A stretch of 64,000 nt of DNA. Origin: Marinobacter nanhaiticus D15-8W. GTDB taxonomy: Bacteria > Pseudomonadota > Gammaproteobacteria > Pseudomonadales > Oleiphilaceae. The notes beneath the pieces are model-generated. The model was not told where the DNA came from. It did no database searches and saw only the letters and a program-made list of their open reading frames with translations. The stretch spans positions 4,774,001 to 4,838,000 of the forward strand of contig NZ_AP028878.1 in assembly GCF_036511935.1 (NCBI RefSeq), written 5' to 3'. The translations under genes were made by a program, and so were the position numbers. Numbering within the stretch: the stretch's first letter is position 1; every line of letters begins with the position of its first letter. This document shows, piece after piece, positions 18,175-26,103 of this stretch.

Positions 18175-18543
18175 TTACTGATTGATCAGAACGTTGATTT
18201 GCGTACTGTCCTGTATAACCACGTGGTTCCCGGTGTTCTGGATAACCGTAGCGACACCACTCATGTTCTCGAAGGCATGGTCGGAAATCGTGTTATTGCC
18301 GGTGACCACCGTGCCGTTGAGCACATTGTCAGACACAATTGCATTCTGCTCCGTGTCGTTAACCTGCCACTGAAAGGGAACCCCTTGCCGCCCATTGGAT
18401 TCTTCCAGTTGGCCTGGCGTAAGTATCGAGGCATCTTCGAAAAGCACGTCTTGAGCCGTTGCCGAGCTTTCAGCCGATGCTAAACGAGAGAGAACCAACA
18501 AGCAGGTCCAGAGTGTCCACCGGGCGTAACGCCGTCCAATCAT
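18175..18543 (-). CDS. Small secreted Asn/Gln-rich protein of the C39 operon
   Basis: 122 residues with a signal peptide (WTLWTCLLVLSRLASAES). The mature part lacks Cys and is rich in Asn, Val, Ile and Gln. Its last 50 residues (NTISDHAFENMSGVATVIQN and NHVVIQDSTQINVLIN) alternate hydrophobic and polar residues in a way that fits beta-arcade or amyloid-like stacking. No named family is recognised. In context it could be a minor fibre subunit, nucleator or chaperone, comparable to FapA or FapB, which is inference. The start at 18543 is set by a GGGAGGAG site; the frame is open to 18627 without support. Confidence 0.7.
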   Translation of the reverse strand: MIGRRYARWTLWTCLLVLSRLASAESSATAQDVLFEDASILTPGQLEESNGRQGVPFQWQVNDTEQNAIVSDNVLNGTVVTGNNTISDHAFENMSGVATVIQNTGNHVVIQDSTQINVLINQ

Positions 18544-18598
18544 GGCCGCTCCTCCCAGGAAGCAGCCGCGCCTCAGGAGAGACGCGGCAGGCTCCCAA

Positions 18599-19468
18599 TC
18601 ACCGTGTGCCAGTGCTGCCGCCGCCATTGGTGCTCAGGTTGGACATCACGCTCACGTTAGCCTGGGTAACTGCACCTGTCCCATTGTTCTGGGCGAAGGC
18701 GCCAACGCCAGTGAAGTTAGCTGAACCACCGGAAATCTCGTTGTGATGAGAAGCCGTGGTGTAAGCGCCCTCTGCATTGGCATCGCCGTAGGTGGTTGTG
18801 ATACCGGAGACAGTGCCGTCCAGATCAGCATTGTTCAGGAAGACATCAAGTTCCAGCGTGGTGGTTGTGGTGCTGTTGTCGGAGTTGTCAGAGTTATCTG
18901 AGTTGTCAGACATATCGTTCCCGCTGTCAGCGATCTTGAACGAATCGTTAACGTTGGTGCTGTTGTCGGAGCTGTCGGAGTTGTCTGAGTTGTCCGAATT
19001 GTCCGAGTTGTCCGAGTTATCGGACATATCGTTGCCACTATCGGCAACGTCAAGATTGGTGCTGTTGTCGGAACTGTCGGAATTGTCGGAATTATCTGAG
19101 TTGTCAGACATATCGTTGCCACTGTCGGCAATCTTGAAGGCGTCGTTTACGTTCGTGCTATTGTCGGAGCTGTCAGAGTTATCCGAGTTGTCGGAGTTAT
19201 CCGACATGTCGTTCCCGCTATCCGCAATCTTGAACGAATCCGTAGCGGTTGCGCTGTTATCCGAACTATCACTGTTGTCCGAATTATCGGAGTTATTGGA
19301 GTTGTCATTGCCAGAGTCGGTATTGCCGGAATAACCGTTATTGGCATTTGACGTATTGTCAGCATTCACGTTCGGATCGCCGTCACCTCCCTGTTGTGCC
19401 AGTGCCGTCCCGGACAGCCCCAAGCTCATTGCGATAGCCAGTGCCAGCAGATTCTTTTGTGATTTCAT
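18599..19468 (-). CDS. Secreted Asp/Asn/Ser-repeat protein, candidate fibre or adhesin
   Basis: 289 residues. A signal peptide (ALAIAMSLGLSGTALA) is followed by QQGGDGDP. Residues about 50-205 are built of NSD triplets (SDNSDNSDNS) punctuated four times by an ADSGNDMSDNSDNSD block, three of them preceded by SFKI or AFKI. The C-terminal 85 residues are not repetitive and are rich in Ala, Gly, Asn and Thr (ISGGSANFTGVGAFAQNNGT). The repeat is extremely acidic with no Cys, which suggests an extended, possibly calcium-binding stalk. The gene leads the operon, with GAGGGAACGACATC before ATG 19468 and a sigma-54 promoter about 100 bp upstream. Function as a surface fibre is inferred from context. 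Confidence 0.78.
   Translation of the reverse strand: MKSQKNLLALAIAMSLGLSGTALAQQGGDGDPNVNADNTSNANNGYSGNTDSGNDNSNNSDNSDNSDSSDNSATATDSFKIADSGNDMSDNSDNSDNSDSSDNSTNVNDAFKIADSGNDMSDNSDNSDNSDSSDNSTNLDVADSGNDMSDNSDNSDNSDNSDNSDSSDNSTNVNDSFKIADSGNDMSDNSDNSDNSDNSTTTTTLELDVFLNNADLDGTVSGITTTYGDANAEGAYTTASHHNEISGGSANFTGVGAFAQNNGTGAVTQANVSVMSNLSTNGGGSTGTR
18870..19320. repeat. Nested coding repeats inside the NSD-repeat gene
   Basis: Nine-base units coding NSD (on the plus strand variants of TTGTCGGAG) occur in runs. They sit inside larger blocks whose conserved GACAT element begins at 18909, 19023, 19107 and 19203. The spacings are 114, 84 and 96 bp, all multiples of three, so gain or loss of units leaves the frame open. 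This predicts length variation between strains. Confidence 0.85.
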
Positions 19469-19570
19469 GATGTCGTTCCCTCTATAAAGTTGGCAGTGTC
19501 GCTGGAGCCGCGTTCGCCGCCTCCAGTGGGTGCCGGTCAACCCTTGACGAAAACCGGCGGGAACAGCCTC

Positions 19571-19586
19571 AGCGATTCCCGTGCCA
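19571..19586 (-). promoter_or_regulatory. Sigma-54 (-24/-12) promoter of the repeat-protein operon
   Basis: On the minus strand the sequence is TGGCACGGGAATCGCT. Against the consensus TGGCACG-N4-TTGCW it differs at one base only (C for the second T of TTGC). The GG and GC doublets have correct spacing. It would start transcription near 19560 and give a leader of about 90 nt before the ATG at 19468. Confidence 0.75.
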
Positions 19587-19668
19587 ATCGCTTTATATTC
19601 CGCCAATACCTTGATAAAGCAGGACTCGATACGCGACGTTCGACTTTTGTGTGCTCTACGTCACATTG

Positions 19669-19692
19669 ACCTGTTTCAACCTTGAAACAGGT
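19669..19692. promoter_or_regulatory. 24-bp palindrome, candidate enhancer site for the activator
   Basis: ACCTGTTTCAA (19669-19679) and TTGAAACAGGT (19682-19692) are perfect 11-bp inverted arms around two bases. The centre lies about 120 bp upstream of the predicted sigma-54 start, the normal position for an activator dimer with a Fis-type helix-turn-helix. A smaller palindrome, TGACGTCA, lies at 19701-19708. The gap 19469-19902 holds only these signals and the aceA terminator. Confidence 0.6.
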
Positions 19693-19822
19693 TTCGGAAC
19701 TGACGTCAGGAGCGAAAAGAAAAGTGACTTCGATTCAGCGGGTTAGCTGATGAATGACCTGTAACCCTCATTGACAGGGCATTACAGGCAGGAGAAAAAA
19801 CTGGAGAGCTACATCGCGCATT

Positions 19823-19850
19823 AAAAAACCCCGCTTGAAAGCGGGGTTTT
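19823..19850 (-). terminator. Intrinsic terminator of aceA
   Basis: AAAACCCCGC (19825-19834) and GCGGGGTTTT (19841-19850) form a perfect 10-bp stem with a 6-nt loop. Read leftward from aceA it ends in a run of six T. It is symmetrical enough to act in both directions. Confidence 0.9.
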
Positions 19851-19902
19851 CAGGGCATCGAACCGGAGCGAGGCCCCGGTCGACGGCAACCAGATCGGTC
19901 GA

Positions 19903-21498
19903 TTAACCGAACTGATTCATGGTGTTGTCTTTACCACCGGCCTTCAGGGCTGCATCGCCCGCAAAGAATTCCTTGTGGTCGTCACCGATGTTGGAACCCG
20001 CCATATCCTGGTGCTTGACGGTGGCGATACCCTGACGGATTTCCTTACGCTGCACACCGCCGACGTAGGCCAGCATGCCTTCGTCGCCGAAGTAGCCCTT
20101 GGCCAGGTTGTCGGTGGACAGGGCCGCAGTGTGGTACGTCGGCAGGGTGATCAGGTGGTGGAAGATACCCGCTTCGCGCGATGCGTCGCGCTGGAAGTTA
20201 CGGGTCCACTCATCAGCCAGCTTGCCCAGCTCGGTGTCGTCGTACTCGGCGCTCATCAGTGCGTCGCGGTCGTACGCAGACACATCCTTGCCTTCCTCTT
20301 TCCACGCGTCGAATACCTGCTGACGGAAGTTCAGGGTCCAGTTGAAGGACGGGCTGTTGTTGTAGACCAGCTTGGCATCGGGCACCACTTCACGGATGCG
20401 GTTAACCATAGAAGCGATCTGGCCCACGTGCGGCTTCTCGGTTTCGATCCACAGCAGGTCAGCACCGTTCTGCAGGCTGGTGATGCAGTCCAGGACAACA
20501 CGGTCTTCGCCGGTGCCGGGACGGAACTGGAACAGGCCTGAGGCCAGACGCTTAGGCTTCATCAGCTTGCCGTCGGACTTGATCACAACGTCGCCATTGT
20601 TGATATCTTCCGGCTTCTCGATGTAGTCACCATCCAGGAAGCTGTTGTACTGGTCGCCCAGGTCACCTGGCTCGTTGGTGACGGCCAGCTTCTGGGTAAG
20701 GCCTGCGCCCAGGGAGTCGGTGCGCGCAACGATAACGCCGTCATCGACACCCAGTTCGAGGAACGCCAGACGCACGGCATTGATCTTGGACAGGAAGTCA
20801 GCATGGGGAACGGTCACCTTGCCGTCCTGGTGGCCACACTGCTTCTCGTCGGAAACCTGGTTCTCGATCTGGATACAGCAGGCGCCGGCTTCGATCATCT
20901 TCTTGGACAGCAGGTAAGTCGCTTCGGCGTTACCAAAGCCTGCATCGATATCGGCAATGATCGGCACAACGTGCGTTTCGTGATTGTCGATCTGCTCCTG
21001 GATATCGGCAGCCTTGGCGGTATCGCCGGCGTTCTTGGCTTCTTCCAGGCCACGGAACAGGTGATTCAGTTCCCATGCGTCTGCCTGACGCAGGAAGGTA
21101 TACAGCTCTTCGATCAGGCTGGCGACAGACGTCTTCTCGTGCATGGACTGGTCAGGCAGCGGACCGAACTCGGAACGCAGGGCAGCGACCATCCAGCCGG
21201 AGAGGTACAGGTAACGACGCTTGGTGGAACCAAAGTGCTTCTTGATGGAGATCAGCTTCTGCTGACCGATGAAGCCGTGCCAGCAGCCCAGGGACTGGGT
21301 GTACTGCGAGGTGTCCTTGTCATAGTTCGCCATGTCTTCGCGCATGATCTTCGCGTTGTACTTGGCGATATCCAGACCGGTCTTGAACTTGTTCTGGGCG
21401 CGCATGCGAGCGGCGTGCTCAGGGTTGATCGCATCCCAGCCCTTCATCTTTTCCTTAAGGGCTTTGATGGCCTCGATGTCTTGGTTGTACTGTGACAT
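19903..21498 (-). CDS. aceA: Isocitrate lyase (long form)
   Basis: This glyoxylate-shunt enzyme splits isocitrate to glyoxylate and succinate, needed for growth on acetate, fatty acids or alkanes. At 531 residues it is the long type found in Pseudomonas and Marinobacter, not the 434-residue E. coli type. Visible signatures are IADIDAGFGNAEATYLLSKKMIEAG near residue 205, the catalytic loop KQCGHQDGKV near 235 and VARTDSLGAG near 270. The preferred start (MSQYNQDIEAIKAL, 21498) follows an AGGATCGACC site; an open stretch upstream to 21540 is less likely. It is divergent from the radical SAM gene and has its own terminator. Confidence 0.95.
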   Translation of the reverse strand: MSQYNQDIEAIKALKEKMKGWDAINPEHAARMRAQNKFKTGLDIAKYNAKIMREDMANYDKDTSQYTQSLGCWHGFIGQQKLISIKKHFGSTKRRYLYLSGWMVAALRSEFGPLPDQSMHEKTSVASLIEELYTFLRQADAWELNHLFRGLEEAKNAGDTAKAADIQEQIDNHETHVVPIIADIDAGFGNAEATYLLSKKMIEAGACCIQIENQVSDEKQCGHQDGKVTVPHADFLSKINAVRLAFLELGVDDGVIVARTDSLGAGLTQKLAVTNEPGDLGDQYNSFLDGDYIEKPEDINNGDVVIKSDGKLMKPKRLASGLFQFRPGTGEDRVVLDCITSLQNGADLLWIETEKPHVGQIASMVNRIREVVPDAKLVYNNSPSFNWTLNFRQQVFDAWKEEGKDVSAYDRDALMSAEYDDTELGKLADEWTRNFQRDASREAGIFHHLITLPTYHTAALSTDNLAKGYFGDEGMLAYVGGVQRKEIRQGIATVKHQDMAGSNIGDDHKEFFAGDAALKAGGKDNTMNQFG

Positions 21499-21816
21499 GG
21501 TCGATCCTGTTTTTAATTGAGTGAGCCAAAGGTCCTGCACGCAGCTATTAAAGCCCCCAGCTACGGGCAGGCGATGGAGGGTATTCTACGAACGGCCTAG
21601 TCATAATTAAAATTTATATTGTGTATTCCCGATATTTTTTGCATGAATGTCGCCTGCATTCACACAACCGTTTGATTGATCACTGGTTAATCAGGTTCGC
21701 GACATATCGCCCATTGTTCATTCCGGTTTTCTCCAACTTACCCTTTCTTATTTGCCACGCTTTCCCGCCACCCGTTGAGCTTGCCAAGGCTTGCCGTGCG
21801 GCGTATTCTGCCCAAA

Positions 21817-21836
21817 TACTGTATATTTAAACAGTA
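21817..21836. promoter_or_regulatory. LexA (SOS) box upstream of the radical SAM gene
   Basis: The core CTGTATATTTAAACAG (21819-21834) matches CTGT-N8-ACAG perfectly, with TA on each flank extending the symmetry. It ends 38 bp before the ATG at 21875, where LexA would cover the promoter. The rest of the gap from aceA (21499-21816) must hold the aceA promoter; nothing else specific was recognised there. Confidence 0.88.
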
Positions 21837-21874
21837 TCCGAAGCATCTGGACCCACCCAAGCCAGGTATACGCT

Positions 21875-22951
21875 ATGCGCACGCGAGGCACGGGGAATAA
21901 CCCCCACAACCGTTATCAGCCCTTGACGTCCGACCGGGACCTTGACGACGGCTGGTATCACGATCCTGACGACATGCTATGCCCGGATTCGATCGCAACC
22001 CATGTGGTTGATGAACAGGTGCGCTCGATCATCAGTACCAACCAATCGCCAGACGTGCCTTTCGACCAGTCGATCAACCCCTACAGGGGCTGCGAGCATG
22101 GCTGCATCTACTGTTTTGCGCGCCCTACCCACGCCTACTGGGACCTGTCGCCGGGCCTGGATTTCGAGACCCAGCTGATCGCCAAACCCAATGGCGCGCA
22201 GCGCCTGCGTGAGGCCCTCGACAAACCCAACTACGTGCCCAGTCCCATCGCCCTGGGCGTGAATACCGACGCCTACCAGCCGCTGGAGAAGAAACGCCGC
22301 CTGACCAGGGAGTTGCTACAGGTCCTGCGCGAATACAACCATCCGGTGTCAATCATCACCAAAGGAGCGCTGATACTGCGCGACCTGGATCTGCTGGCCA
22401 GCCTCGCCGAAGACGGCCTGTGTTCAGTACGCGTAAGTCTTACCACCCTGGATAATGAACTGAAGCGCCAGATGGAACCGCGCACCGCCGCGCCGGCGAC
22501 ACGCCTGAAAATCCTCCGCGAGCTGTCTGCCGCCGGCGTTCCAACCGGCATCATCCTCGGGCCCGTGATTCCTTTTATTAATGACGCTGAAATCGAAGCG
22601 ATTCTGGAGGCGGCAGCGGAAAACGGTGCCCGGCGTGCCAGTTGGATCATGCTGCGCCTGCCCTGGGAGATTCACGAACTGTTCGAAGACTGGCTACTAC
22701 GCCACTTCCCGGACCGGGCACGCCATGTGATGAACCGCATCCGCGATATGCGCGGCGGCAAGGCCTACGACAACCGCTTCGGCCACCGTATGCGGGGTCA
22801 GGGCATCTATGCGGACCTTATTCGCCAGCGCTTCAATCGCAAGGCCAGGAAGCTGGGCCTGAACCTACACGAGGCTGAGCCGTTACGTACCGACCTTTTT
22901 GCACGTCCGGCCGGCGAGCAGTTGAGTCTGATCCCCGTCACCCCCATTTGA
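21875..22951 (+). CDS. PA0069-family radical SAM protein
   Basis: 358 residues. The radical SAM iron-sulfur motif CEHGCIYC (CxxxCxxC, about residues 70-77) is intact. The downstream pattern (GVNTDAYQPLEKKRRLTREL, SIITKGALILRD, VRVSLTTLDNELKRQMEPR) is that of the spore-photoproduct-lyase-like SplB/PA0069 group. The ending includes FGHRMRGQGIYADL. The substrate is unknown; DNA repair is a fair guess given the SplB relationship and the LexA box just upstream, which agrees with reported SOS control of PA0069 in Pseudomonas aeruginosa. The start at ATG 21875 is preferred over an upstream TTG (21791) because the LexA box would otherwise be inside the gene. Confidence 0.87.
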   Translation: MRTRGTGNNPHNRYQPLTSDRDLDDGWYHDPDDMLCPDSIATHVVDEQVRSIISTNQSPDVPFDQSINPYRGCEHGCIYCFARPTHAYWDLSPGLDFETQLIAKPNGAQRLREALDKPNYVPSPIALGVNTDAYQPLEKKRRLTRELLQVLREYNHPVSIITKGALILRDLDLLASLAEDGLCSVRVSLTTLDNELKRQMEPRTAAPATRLKILRELSAAGVPTGIILGPVIPFINDAEIEAILEAAAENGARRASWIMLRLPWEIHELFEDWLLRHFPDRARHVMNRIRDMRGGKAYDNRFGHRMRGQGIYADLIRQRFNRKARKLGLNLHEAEPLRTDLFARPAGEQLSLIPVTPI

Positions 22952-23339
22952 TCATGATCGCGTTGAATGCAAACGAGCCGTTCAAGCGATGCAAAAAGTG
23001 AAAAACGTCCCTGGATCTCGCAAGAAAAACCCGGAAAACATTACGAAGTGCCCCGAGCCGATCTGGTGCGCCCCCGGATCAGGATGGAACACCGACGTCT
23101 TTTTGACCTCTCCGCATGCCTTCCACCCCGCTGTTTTAAATAGCTTTTCTACTTACTGTCCGACAAAAACCAATCTGACCTGATTCAGTTCATTCATACC
23201 ACGAATAACCACATGTCGTTTTTTCGATTGCTCAGTGAACAATCAGTCACTACTTTCTAACACCACTGCAATCTGTACTTACCGCAGATCGCATTAAAAG
23301 AATTTCGAATAAATCATCAGCGACAGGATACGCAACCCT
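22952..23339. other. 388-bp gene-free region before dppA
   Basis: It is AT-richer than its neighbours and should contain the promoter of the dipeptide operon. I see no stem-loop terminator for the radical SAM gene and no convincing open frame or RNA gene. The short forward frame at 22989-23183 lacks a ribosome binding site and family features. Confidence 0.5.
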
Positions 23340-24905
23340 ATGAAACGACTCCTCACAGCCTTTATGAGCTGCGTGGCACTGGCGGGGGCCGCTCCCCTCG
23401 CGTCCGCTGCCGAGGCCGACAAAGAACTCAAGCTGGCCTACGATGCCGACCCCATCAGCCTGGATATCCATGAGCAGCTCTCCGGCGGCATGCTTCAGCT
23501 GTCGCACATGAATTTCGATCCGCTGATCCGCTGGACCAAGGACCTGGAATTCGAACCGCGCCTCGCCAAGAGCTGGGAACGTATCGACGACAAGACCATG
23601 CGCTTTCACCTGCGCGAAGGGGTCAAATTCCACTCCGGCAACACCCTGACCAGTGAAGACGTCAAGTTCACCTTCGAGCGCCTGAAGAAGAGCCAGGACT
23701 ACAAGGCCATCTTCCAGCCGTTCAGCGATCTCAAGATCATCGACGAACATACTTTCGACCTGGTCACCAAAGAGCCTTACCCGCTGGTCCTGAACACCGC
23801 TACCTACATTTTCCCGATGGACAAGGCGTTCTACACGGGTACCGACAAGGATGGTAACGACAAGAGCGCCATCAGCAAGCAGGTAGACACCTTCGCCTCC
23901 CGTAACCAGTCCGGCACCGGGCCGTTCAAGGTCACCTCCCGCCAGCAGGGCGTCAAGGTGGAATTCGAGCGATTCGAGGACTACTGGGACCAGGATTCCC
24001 CGGGTAACGTGGGCCATGTCATCCTGACCCCGATCAAGGAAAACAATACCCGCGTATCCGCCCTGCTCTCCGGCGGCGTGGACTTTATCGCTCCGGTACC
24101 GCCCACCGATCTGGACCGGATCAAGAACGATCCGAAGACCAACCTGGTCACCATGAGCGGTACCCGCATCATCGTGTTCCAGATGAACCAGAAGCGGGTG
24201 GAGGCGTTCAAGGACAAGCGCGTGCGTCAGGCCATCGCCTATGCCATCAACCAGGAAGGTATCGCCGCCAAGATCATGAAAGGCTTCGCCACCCCGGCTG
24301 CCCAACTGTCGCCGGAAGGCTACCAGGGCCATGTGGATAGCCTGGAAAAGCGTTTCGATATCGAGAAGGCTAAAGAACTGATGAAGGAAGCCGGTTACGA
24401 AGATGGCTTCACTATCACCATGATGGCGCCGAACAACCGTTACGTGAATGATGACAAAATCGCCCAGGCGGTTGCCGCCATGCTGGCTCGCATCAACATC
24501 AAGGTCGACCTGAAGACCCTGCCGAAGGCCCAGTACTGGCCTGAGTTCGACAATCGCGCCGCTGACATGATGATGATCGGCTGGCACGCGGACACCGAAG
24601 ACTCCGCCAACTTCTACGAGTTCCTGACCATGTGCCCGAACGCTGAAACCGGTGCCGGCCAGTACAACTCAGGCAACTACTGCAACCCGGAACTGGACAA
24701 GCTGGTTGAGAAGGCCAACGTCGAGACCGATGTCGCCAAGCGTACCGAGATGCTGCAGAAGGTCGAGAAAGGCTTGTATGAAGACGCCGCGTTCGTGCCG
24801 CTGCACTGGCAGGACCTGGCCTGGGCCTCCAAGAAGAACGTACAGATCGAGCCGATCCTGAACGTGATGAACTTCCCCTACCTCGGTGACCTAGTCATTG
24901 AATAA
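23340..24905 (+). CDS. dppA: Dipeptide ABC transporter, periplasmic binding protein
   Basis: 521 residues with a signal peptide (TAFMSCVALAGAAPLASAAEA). The body is a family 5 binding protein: LAYDADPISLDIHEQLSGGM, LRWTKDLEFEPRLAKSWE-type start, then REGVKFHSGNTLTSEDVKFTFERL near residue 95. It binds peptides in the periplasm and feeds them to the DppBC channel. The ATG is at the head of a five-gene operon. A strong terminator between it and dppB probably lets the binding protein be made in excess, which is common for such operons. Specificity for dipeptides rather than opines or antimicrobial peptides is inferred from the nearby pepQ. Confidence 0.92.
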   Translation: MKRLLTAFMSCVALAGAAPLASAAEADKELKLAYDADPISLDIHEQLSGGMLQLSHMNFDPLIRWTKDLEFEPRLAKSWERIDDKTMRFHLREGVKFHSGNTLTSEDVKFTFERLKKSQDYKAIFQPFSDLKIIDEHTFDLVTKEPYPLVLNTATYIFPMDKAFYTGTDKDGNDKSAISKQVDTFASRNQSGTGPFKVTSRQQGVKVEFERFEDYWDQDSPGNVGHVILTPIKENNTRVSALLSGGVDFIAPVPPTDLDRIKNDPKTNLVTMSGTRIIVFQMNQKRVEAFKDKRVRQAIAYAINQEGIAAKIMKGFATPAAQLSPEGYQGHVDSLEKRFDIEKAKELMKEAGYEDGFTITMMAPNNRYVNDDKIAQAVAAMLARINIKVDLKTLPKAQYWPEFDNRAADMMMIGWHADTEDSANFYEFLTMCPNAETGAGQYNSGNYCNPELDKLVEKANVETDVAKRTEMLQKVEKGLYEDAAFVPLHWQDLAWASKKNVQIEPILNVMNFPYLGDLVIE

Positions 24906-24922
24906 CGGGACCTGAAGTGAGA

Positions 24923-24957
24923 GCCGGGTCCGACACGGTATTGGACCCGGCTTTTTT
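24923..24957 (+). terminator. Terminator between dppA and dppB
   Basis: GCCGGGTCC (24923-24931) pairs with GGACCCGGC (24943-24951), followed by six T. It lies inside the operon and probably acts as partial terminator, reducing dppBCDF relative to dppA. Confidence 0.9.
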
Positions 24958-25053
24958 GTACCCGCTCGCCCAAGCGAGCAAGCAGTAAACCAATAAAACC
25001 CGGGAAACCGAGGCTTCTGCCGGCGCTTCCCAGCCAGTTTTCGGTGTGACCCC

Positions 25054-26103
25054 ATGTTAGCGTTTTTGGTTCAACGGATAGGCCAGGCGATCCTGGTAAT
25101 GTTCGTGATCAGCGTGATCAGCTTCGCCATCCAGGATGGTCTGGGCGATCCGCTGCGACAGATGGTCGGGCAATCCGTGTCCGAGGCCGAACGGGAACAG
25201 CTCCGCGAGGACCTGGGCCTGAACGATCCTTTCCTGGTGCAATACGTCCGCTTTGCCGGCAATGCCATCCAGGGCGATCTGGGCAACTCCTACTTCTATG
25301 GCGAACCCACCATGGATGTCATCCTGGAGCACCTGCCCGCCACCCTTGAGCTGGTCATCGCCGCCAGCCTGATCATCGGCTTGCTGTCCGTCCCGATCGG
25401 GGTCTATGCCGCCATCCGGCCGCGGGCGTGGCTGTCCAAATTCTTTATGGGTGTGAGTACCGTGGGCATCTCGATTCCCGTGTTCCTCACGGCCATCGTG
25501 CTGATACAGCTGTTCTCCATCGGCGTAACGGTGACCTGGTTCCCGTCCGATACCGGTTGGGGGCAATGGCTCAACGAGCTCTTCTCCACCGAGGGCGGCA
25601 TGCCCTCCTACGGTCGCGGCGGTGAGCTGACCCACCTGTTCGGCACCTGGCATTCCAATTTCTTCTCCTGGGATGGCCTGATGCACCTGTTGCTGCCGGC
25701 GGTGTCCCTGGCGTCGATCATGTTGCCGCTGTTTATCCGCCTGATCCGCGCCGAAATGATGGAAGTGCTGCAGAGCGACTACATCCGCTACGCCCAGGCC
25801 AAAGGTATTGCGCCGGGTCGTATCAACTTCCTGCACGCCCTGAAAAACACCATGCTGCCGGTCATCACGGTCGGCGGGGTGCAGCTGGGCATCATGGTGG
25901 CCTACACCATCCTCACGGAAACCGTTTTCCAATGGCCCGGTGTCGGCCTGATGTTCCTCGAGGCCATCACCCGCAGCGACATCCCCCTGATCGTCTCTTA
26001 CCTGATGATCGTGGGCCTCATCTTCGTGATCACCAATACGGTGGTTGACCTGGTCTACGGACTGGTTAACCCCACAGTCAAACTAACAGGTAAGAAGGCA
26101 TGA
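25054..26103 (+). CDS. dppB: Dipeptide ABC transporter, permease DppB
   Basis: 349 residues with about six membrane helices and the DppB/OppB-type N-terminus (MLAFLVQRIGQAILVMFVISVISFAI). The permease signature EAA-like loop is visible around YIRYAQAKGIAPGRINFLHALKNTMLP near residue 245. It forms the inner-membrane channel with DppC. Compared with typical DppB (about 335 residues), it has a slightly longer periplasmic loop (residues 165-195). It overlaps dppC by 4 nt, which suggests coupled translation. Confidence 0.93.
   Translation: MLAFLVQRIGQAILVMFVISVISFAIQDGLGDPLRQMVGQSVSEAEREQLREDLGLNDPFLVQYVRFAGNAIQGDLGNSYFYGEPTMDVILEHLPATLELVIAASLIIGLLSVPIGVYAAIRPRAWLSKFFMGVSTVGISIPVFLTAIVLIQLFSIGVTVTWFPSDTGWGQWLNELFSTEGGMPSYGRGGELTHLFGTWHSNFFSWDGLMHLLLPAVSLASIMLPLFIRLIRAEMMEVLQSDYIRYAQAKGIAPGRINFLHALKNTMLPVITVGGVQLGIMVAYTILTETVFQWPGVGLMFLEAITRSDIPLIVSYLMIVGLIFVITNTVVDLVYGLVNPTVKLTGKKA

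Noticed and set aside
18870..19320. CRISPR-like repeat array
   Set aside because: Repeats are imperfect 9-base coding units without unique spacers of constant length, and they translate to a continuous protein.
18792..19334. Long forward frame coding a SEL-rich repeat protein
   Set aside because: It is the antisense of the NSD-repeat gene. The opposite strand has a signal peptide, a ribosome binding site, a sigma-54 promoter and operon context; this one has none.
21791..21874. N-terminal extension of the radical SAM protein from TTG 21791
   Set aside because: It would place the LexA box inside the coding region, and the extension has no conservation features.
23250..24587. 445-residue reverse frame opposite dppA
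   Set aside because: It is a shadow of dppA; the sequence is low complexity and without family features, whereas the forward frame is a clear binding protein.
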